A DNA stretch of 64,000 nucleotides, taken from the NCBI GenBank assembly GCA_963668015.2, contig CAXXCR010000038.1, positions 1 to 64,000 of the forward strand. The letters are read 5' to 3'. Shown here one piece after another: positions 59,560 through 64,000 of this stretch. A program made the position numbers and the translations under genes. Position 1 is the first letter of the stretch; each line of letters opens with the position of its first letter. This DNA comes from Ilyobacter_A sp963668015 (GTDB lineage: Bacteria; Fusobacteriota; Fusobacteriia; Fusobacteriales; Fusobacteriaceae). Below the pieces are notes generated by a model. It worked only from the letters and a program-made list of their open reading frames with translations. It was not told the origin of the DNA and ran no database searches.

Positions 59560-61023
59560 ATGTTAAACGGTAAGATAATAAAAGAAGCTATTACTTTTGA
59601 TGATGTTCTGTTAATCCCTCAAAAATCGGATGTACTTCCAAGTGAGGTTAGTCTTAAAACAAATTTGACTAAAAATATTGTTATGAACATACCATTTATA
59701 AGTTCTGCAATGGATACAGTTACTGAGGCTAAACTTGCAATAGCATTAGCAAGAGAGGGCGGAATAGGTTTTATACATAAAAATATGTCTATAGAGCAGC
59801 AGGCTGCCGAAGTAGATAAGGTAAAAAGAAACGAAAGCGGGATGATCACTGATCCTATAATTCTTAGCAGAAACTCTACGTTACAAGATGCAGATAAAAT
59901 AATGGGTACATACAAAATATCTGGTCTTCCTGTTGTAGAAGAAGACGGGACACTAGTTGGTATTATAACTAACAGGGACCTTAAATATAGAAAAAACCTT
60001 ACTGAAAGCGTTGAAGCTATAATGACAAAAGAGGACCTTATCACTGCGTCAGAAGGAACAACACTTGATGAGGCAAAAGAAATCTTGCTTGAAAACAGAA
60101 TCGAAAAACTTCCAATTGTGGATAAAGAGGGTAAATTAAAAGGGCTTATAACTATAAAAGATATAGATAACATAGAAGAGTTCCCATTAGCTTGTAAAGA
60201 CTCTCAAGGGAGACTTAGAGCCGGGGCGGCAGTAAGTGTAGGAAACGATACTATTGAGAGAGTTGCAGCTCTTGTAAAAGCAGGAGTAGACGTAATAACT
60301 GTAGATTCTGCACACGGTCACTCGAGAGGGGTAATCGAAACAGTTAGAGAGATAAAAACTACATTCCCTGAACTAGACGTTATAGGGGGGAACATTGTAA
60401 CTGCTGAAGCTGCAAGAGAGCTTATAGAAGCAGGTGCAGATGCAGTAAAAGTAGGGGTAGGACCAGGTTCTATATGTACGACAAGAGTTGTAGCAGGTGT
60501 GGGAGTACCTCAAATATCTGCTGTAAACGATGTATACACATTGGCTAAACAGCATAATGTACCAGTTATAGCTGACGGTGGAATAAAACTTTCAGGTGAC
60601 GTTGTTAAAGCTATAGCTGCAGGAGCAAACTGTGTAATGATAGGAGGACTATTAGCAGGTACAGAAGAAGCACCTGGAGAAGAAATTCTATATGATGGTA
60701 GAAAATTCAAAGTTTATGTAGGTATGGGTTCACTTGCAGCAATGCAAAGAGGAAGTAAAGACAGATACTTCCAAAGTGAAGCTGAAGCTAAAAAACTAGT
60801 TCCTGAAGGAATAGAGGGTAAAGTTCCTTTCAAAGGTAAATTAGCTGACGTTATCTTCCAACTTTGCGGAGGGCTTAGAGCTGGTATGGGTTACTGCGGA
60901 ACTGAAACTGTTGCAGAATTGAGAGACAACGCTAAATTCGTTAAAATAACAGGAGCAGGTCTTCAAGAAAGCCATCCTCATGACATAAGCATTACAAAAG
61001 AAGCTCCTAACTATCACAAATAA
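59560..61023 (+). CDS. guaB: IMP dehydrogenase
   Basis: 487 aa. The barrel starts with EAITFDDVLLIPQKSDVLPS, two CBS domains occupy residues about 95-205 (PIILSRNSTLQDADKIM, EAIMTKEDLITASEGTTLDE), and the catalytic Cys is in VGPGSICTTR. RYFQSEAEAKKLVPEGIEG is the mobile flap. It makes XMP from IMP and is rate-limiting for GTP. CAGGAGG precedes ATG 59560. The adenine-type aptamer begins only 19 bases after its stop. Confidence 0.97.
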   Translation: MLNGKIIKEAITFDDVLLIPQKSDVLPSEVSLKTNLTKNIVMNIPFISSAMDTVTEAKLAIALAREGGIGFIHKNMSIEQQAAEVDKVKRNESGMITDPIILSRNSTLQDADKIMGTYKISGLPVVEEDGTLVGIITNRDLKYRKNLTESVEAIMTKEDLITASEGTTLDEAKEILLENRIEKLPIVDKEGKLKGLITIKDIDNIEEFPLACKDSQGRLRAGAAVSVGNDTIERVAALVKAGVDVITVDSAHGHSRGVIETVREIKTTFPELDVIGGNIVTAEAARELIEAGADAVKVGVGPGSICTTRVVAGVGVPQISAVNDVYTLAKQHNVPVIADGGIKLSGDVVKAIAAGANCVMIGGLLAGTEEAPGEEILYDGRKFKVYVGMGSLAAMQRGSKDRYFQSEAEAKKLVPEGIEGKVPFKGKLADVIFQLCGGLRAGMGYCGTETVAELRDNAKFVKITGAGLQESHPHDISITKEAPNYHK

Positions 61024-61041
61024 AATAAAACATATTTAAAT

Positions 61042-61106
61042 CCATATAATCTTTTTAATATGCGAAAAGAGTATCTACCAGCGAAGCATAAATTCGCTGA
61101 TTATGG
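61042..61106 (+). promoter_or_regulatory. Adenine-type purine riboswitch aptamer, separated from ade
   Basis: P1 is CCATA with TATGG; J1/2 ATAATC; P2 TCTTTT with GAAAAGA and L2 TAATATGC; J2/3 GTATCTACC; P3 CAGCGAA with TTCGCTG and L3 GCATAAA; J3/1 ATT. Position 74 is U, the adenine determinant, with U51 kept. The L2/L3 kissing pair is GC with GC where the two guanine aptamers in this window have GG with CC, a compensatory change. The next plus-strand gene is ade at 63089, about 2 kb away. Confidence 0.85.
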
Positions 61107-61128
61107 GCACTTTTGGTGTGCTCTTTTT
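61105..61128 (+). terminator. Candidate expression-platform terminator of the adenine aptamer
   Basis: GGGCAC at 61105-61110 pairs with GTGCTC at 61118-61123, followed by TTTTT. Its first two bases are also the last two of P1, so P1 closure by adenine would weaken it. In addition GCGAAAAGAG of P2 can pair with CTCTTTTTCGC at 61121-61131. Confidence 0.55.
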
Positions 61129-61131
61129 CGC

Positions 61132-61181
61132 AAATGGTCTCATTTGAGGGTACGCCTCGGATGAGACCATTTTTGTTTTTT
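61132..61181 (+). terminator. Strong terminator downstream of the adenine aptamer
   Basis: AATGGTCTCAT and ATGAGACCATT form an 11-bp stem around an inner GAGG/CCTC stem, followed by a T-rich tract. It does not share bases with the aptamer and would stop both guaB and aptamer transcripts. Confidence 0.88.
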
Positions 61182-61231
61182 GATAAATATTCACGATTGT
61201 TTAAAATTATATATAAATTGAAATTATGTAA

Positions 61232-61545
61232 TAAATTACTGATTTTATATAAAAATCTTTCTTAGGACCCAGAGTTTCACATAGACTAAAACAAGAGGGG
61301 CACAGAGAAAGTCTTTCAATTCAACAGATTATTTTTTGTCACGAATCACATAAATTTCACTAATCATTTAAAACCTAAAAAGAGAAAGATTTTTAGAAAT
61401 TCTCTGTGAAACTCACTCTTTTCCTATGTGCCATTCTGTGACCAAGGTTTTGTATTTGAATTTGTGTCCATTAGTGGGATTCGTGACAAAAAAAGTTTTT
61501 ATGTGTTTGCAAGAAAGATAAAATTTTATTGTAGAAATCAATTAG
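61232..61545. repeat. Dispersed inverted-repeat element, family A, copy 2
   Basis: Related to 3232-3552 throughout. Here the internal symmetry is clearer: GTCACGAATCACATAAATTT and following bases are complementary to the later GTGTCCATTAGTGGGATTCG segment, and AAAGAGAAAG with CTCTGTGAAACT sit between. No gene is seen from 61182 to 61663. Confidence 0.75.
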
Positions 61546-61663
61546 ATTATTAAGACTAACTATATGAAGTCAAGTGTAAAATCAAAAAATCAGATTATTT
61601 TTTAGGTTTCTATAAAATTGCATCACAAAATAAGAAGCTATGAAAGCTAATTTTTTTAGACAA

Positions 61664-62830
61664 TTAATTTATGAATTCTTTTTCAGTTTTTAATAAATGA
61701 TATATCACCCGAACTAATTTTCTTGCTGCATGGGTTAGGGCAACTAAGTAGTGTTTTCCTTCAGATCTTTTTTTAGCGAGATATTCGTTAAAAACAGGTG
61801 CTCTCATAGATACTAATCTGGCTGCAGTAAGGAGCGCCCATCGCAAGTATTTGGAGCCTCTTTTAACCATTCTAGCATGTGGTGAAGTGTATTTTCCGGA
61901 CTGATGTGTTGAAGGTTCTAAGCCTGAAAAAGCCAAAAGTTTACCTGGTGTTGAAAAATTATGAATGCTTCTAATCTCGGATAATATGATGGCTGCTAAG
62001 GTATAAGAAATTCCTGGTATTGTCATTAGTGGTGTTTTGAGTTTATCGAGTATTTCCTTTATCTTGCTATCTAGAAGTTTGATTTCTTTTTCAACACCTT
62101 GTATTAACCTGATAGTTTGTTGGAGTTCAAAAGCTTTTGCGGCATCGCTTACTCCAATGGAATTTTTAGCCAACTCTTTGAGTTCAAGCGCTTTAGCTTT
62201 TCCATACTTACCTTTAGAGCTAGATTTAAGTAGGTTGGTCAACTTGGTAAGGTGGCATTTTGCAACCTCAGAGGGAGAAGGTAAAGCTAGTAACAGCGAA
62301 TAAGATGAGGACTGGTGAACAGACCATACATTTGTGGAAAGCTCTGGAAAAGTAATGTCGATTAGTCTTGTAAAAGATATTTTAAGTTTAGATTTGTACC
62401 CTACAAGACGAAACCTATGGCGTGATAACGATTTAACTTCATCTATAAATTCTGAGTTGTAGCTATAGTTGCTAGGCATGTTGGATAAAAGCATTTGCGC
62501 TATAAAAACAGCGTCTACTTTATCAGTTTTAGTTTTTCTCAGGGTGCTTGCTTTTCTGTAGAGATTTGTAGAAAGGGGATTAAAAACAGTGACATCAAGC
62601 TTGTTGTCTTTAAGAAATTTTAATAGATTATCACTGTAATGCCCAGTGGCCTCAAGCCCTACTTTTACATTGTTTAAAGTTTCTGAGAAGCCAAAAAGTA
62701 TTTCTTTAAATTCCGAGAAACCTTTAGAGGAGTTCGAAAAACTGAAAACATCTTTTAAAATAACACCATCAGAGTTCATGATAAAGCAGTCATGTTTATG
62801 CTTTGATACATCGATGCCGACATAGATCAT
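61664..62830 (-). CDS. IS110-family transposase (DEDD recombinase)
   Basis: 388 aa from ATG 62830, with AAAGAGGTG upstream. The N-terminal RuvC-like DEDD domain has YVGIDVSKHKHD (Asp), VGLEATGHYS (Glu) and KTDKVDAVFIAQML (Asp pair). A coiled-coil middle leads to the C-terminal Transposase_20 domain with MTIPGISYTLAAIILSEI, LLAFSGLEPSTHQSGKY (catalytic Ser region) and MVKRGSKYLRWALL. Full length with no visible lesion, so it may be active. IS110 enzymes act with a bridge RNA encoded in the element's non-coding end. Confidence 0.93.
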   Translation of the reverse strand: MIYVGIDVSKHKHDCFIMNSDGVILKDVFSFSNSSKGFSEFKEILFGFSETLNNVKVGLEATGHYSDNLLKFLKDNKLDVTVFNPLSTNLYRKASTLRKTKTDKVDAVFIAQMLLSNMPSNYSYNSEFIDEVKSLSRHRFRLVGYKSKLKISFTRLIDITFPELSTNVWSVHQSSSYSLLLALPSPSEVAKCHLTKLTNLLKSSSKGKYGKAKALELKELAKNSIGVSDAAKAFELQQTIRLIQGVEKEIKLLDSKIKEILDKLKTPLMTIPGISYTLAAIILSEIRSIHNFSTPGKLLAFSGLEPSTHQSGKYTSPHARMVKRGSKYLRWALLTAARLVSMRAPVFNEYLAKKRSEGKHYLVALTHAARKLVRVIYHLLKTEKEFIN

Positions 62831-62879
62831 AATATCACCTCTTTTAATTATGATTAGACGTTGAGATCCATAAAATCTA

Positions 62880-63014
62880 TGCTAGTGTATCCTTGCTAAA
62901 TATAAAGCGTCGTGCGCTATCTAACTAATTAACAATTAAACATAGACCTATGGTTAGAGCCTTAATAAAATAGTCAAAGCTATAGGAGAAAAAACTAATC
63001 CACAGCGTCTATGT
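62880..63014 (-). ncRNA. Predicted IS110 bridge RNA region
   Basis: The non-coding end upstream of the transposase contains a long-range pair, ACATAGAC at 62940-62947 with GTCTATGT at 63007-63014. Inside it CTATGGTTAG is nearly complementary to CTAATCCACAG, enclosing a loop of about 40 nt. A further hairpin AGCG-TCGTG-CGCT lies at about 62907-62919. Position and structure fit the bridge RNAs of IS110-group elements. Ends and guide loops are not determined. Confidence 0.5.
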
Positions 63015-63088
63015 AATTATATATTAAAAAACAAATTCCGCTGAAATATAGTTGTTTTTGACTATACTTCAGTATACAAGGAGATATG

Positions 63089-64000
63089 ATGAAAAGTTTT
63101 ATTGAAGTGGCGTCCGGTAGAAAACCGGCTCAACTTGTATTTAAGAATATAGATATAGTAGATGTATTTACTCAGGAGATTTATCGTGGGGATGTAGCTG
63201 TGCAGGACGGATATATAGTGGGAGTGGGTAGCTACTGTGGGAAAACAGAGATAGATGGTACAGGTAAATACATAGCTCCGTCATTTATAGATGCACACAT
63301 GCATATAGAATCTTCACTTGTAAGCCCGGCAGTTTATTCTGATGCAGTTTTGCCCCTTGGAGTGACAACGATTATAGCTGATCCCCATGAAATAGCGAAT
63401 GTGGCTGGAAAAGACGGGATAAAATACATGTTGGAGTCTACAGAAAAAATAGAGTTGGATGCATATATTATGCTGCCGTCTTGTGTTCCGGCTACAAATT
63501 TTGAAAGTTCGGGAGCCATTTTAAATTCGAAAGATTTAGAGGAGTTTTATCTGCATCCAAGAGTTTTGGGTTTGGCAGAGGTTATGAATTATCCGGCTGT
63601 TTTAAACTGTGAAGGAGATATGCTGGACAAAATAAATTTTGCGAAAAAGAACGGGAAACATATAGACGGTCATGGAGCGGGCCTGGGGATACCGGAGATT
63701 AATGCTTATATTGCCGCAGGTGTATCGACGGATCATGAGTGTCAAAACCCGCAGGAGTTAAAAGAGAGGCTTAGAAGAGGGATGTACGTTCTCATGAGGG
63801 AGGGGACAGCCGCAAAGAACATAAGCGAACTTGCAAAAGCTGTTACACCATCAAATAGTAGAAGAGTATGTGTTTGTACAGATGACAAACATATAGACCA
63901 GCTGCTAGAAGAGGGAAGTATAGATAGTATTGTAAGGCTGCTTATAGAGTCAGGAGTACCGGTAACAACTGCATATCAGATGGCCAGTTTGAACAGTGCG
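63089..64000 (+). CDS. ade: Adenine deaminase, N-terminal 304 residues (runs off the window)
   Basis: Starts at ATG 63089 (or 63086), with AAGGAGAT at 63078-63085. KSFIEVASGRKPAQLVFKNI, YIAPSFIDAHMHIESSLVSP (metal ligands), VTTIIADPHEIANV and IDGHGAGLGIPEINAYI are hallmarks of the Ade family, which is distinct from adenosine deaminase. It converts adenine to hypoxanthine. The reading frame is open to the window end; the family is usually over 500 aa. In some bacteria adenine deaminase is controlled by an adenine riboswitch; here such an aptamer lies 2 kb upstream beyond an IS110. Confidence 0.93.
   Translation, partial: MKSFIEVASGRKPAQLVFKNIDIVDVFTQEIYRGDVAVQDGYIVGVGSYCGKTEIDGTGKYIAPSFIDAHMHIESSLVSPAVYSDAVLPLGVTTIIADPHEIANVAGKDGIKYMLESTEKIELDAYIMLPSCVPATNFESSGAILNSKDLEEFYLHPRVLGLAEVMNYPAVLNCEGDMLDKINFAKKNGKHIDGHGAGLGIPEINAYIAAGVSTDHECQNPQELKERLRRGMYVLMREGTAAKNISELAKAVTPSNSRRVCVCTDDKHIDQLLEEGSIDSIVRLLIESGVPVTTAYQMASLNSA

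Larger units (their letters stand above)
61600..63060 (-). mobile_element. IS110-family insertion sequence, boundaries approximate
   Basis: One IS110-type transposase gene with about 200 bp of structured non-coding DNA upstream of it. IS110 elements lack clear terminal inverted repeats and make little or no target duplication, so the ends cannot be set from one copy. It lies between an adenine riboswitch and adenine deaminase, in opposite orientation to both. Confidence 0.65.

Noticed and set aside
1..64000. CRISPR arrays, tRNA and rRNA genes, prophage
   Set aside because: No regularly spaced direct repeats, tRNA-like cloverleaf arms, rRNA motifs or phage structural genes were recognised while reading both strands by eye.

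Overview
The window is AT-rich, gene-dense chromosomal DNA from a diderm anaerobe, most like a free-living member of the Fusobacteriota (Ilyobacter/Propionigenium type; inference from gene content, not a search). The lipid A Kdo transferase and a LolA-like lipoprotein indicate an outer membrane. The Prp protease with an N-terminally extended L27, RNase Y, YlxM, DivIC-like protein, CIRCE and purine/lysine riboswitches look Firmicutes-like, a mixture typical of Fusobacteriota. TTG starts behind strong ribosome binding sites are common. I saw no tRNA, rRNA or CRISPR array.

Layout. 0-4.4 kb: the C-terminal end of a YqeH-like GTPase with an in-frame stop at the window edge, two paralogous prepilin-like genes each behind a consensus promoter, a 44-aa Cys-containing ORF, a COG2509-type flavoprotein, a dispersed inverted-repeat element, an aldo/keto reductase pseudogene and an exported flavinylated FMN-binding protein. 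4.5-21 kb: housekeeping genes (rplU-prp-rpmA, obg, miaA, a lipoprotein/anti-sigma kinase/STAS cluster, rny, ymdB-surE-prmA-cmk-deacetylase, waaA-trmB-purA, ylxM-ffh-rpsP). 21.6-23.6 kb: groES-groEL under CIRCE.

23.6-38.5 kb is the accessory island: two paralogous secreted proteins of about 2,070 and 2,110 residues with a central von Willebrand factor A domain, a small membrane-anchored protein upstream of the first, and between them an IS30-family transposase and a second dispersed repeat. I do not recognise these giants as a named system. 38.7-45.5 kb: an envelope/division/repair gene run (M20 peptidase, mreC, LolA-like, recO, PTS IIA, nrdR, DUF368 lipid-carrier transporter, divIC-like, glpX).

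45.5-64 kb is dominated by riboswitch-controlled purine and lysine genes. A guanine aptamer precedes xpt and a BMP-type nucleoside ABC transporter. A lysine riboswitch precedes dapF-A-B-H and an aminotransferase, with a divergent N-acetyl-diaminopimelate deacetylase candidate, so the acetylase branch is nearly complete here. A second guanine aptamer precedes guaA-guaB. Directly after guaB lies an adenine-type (U74) aptamer. The next gene in that direction is adenine deaminase, but a dispersed repeat and an IS110-family element now lie between them. That apparently orphaned switch and the twin vWA giants are the most interesting observations.
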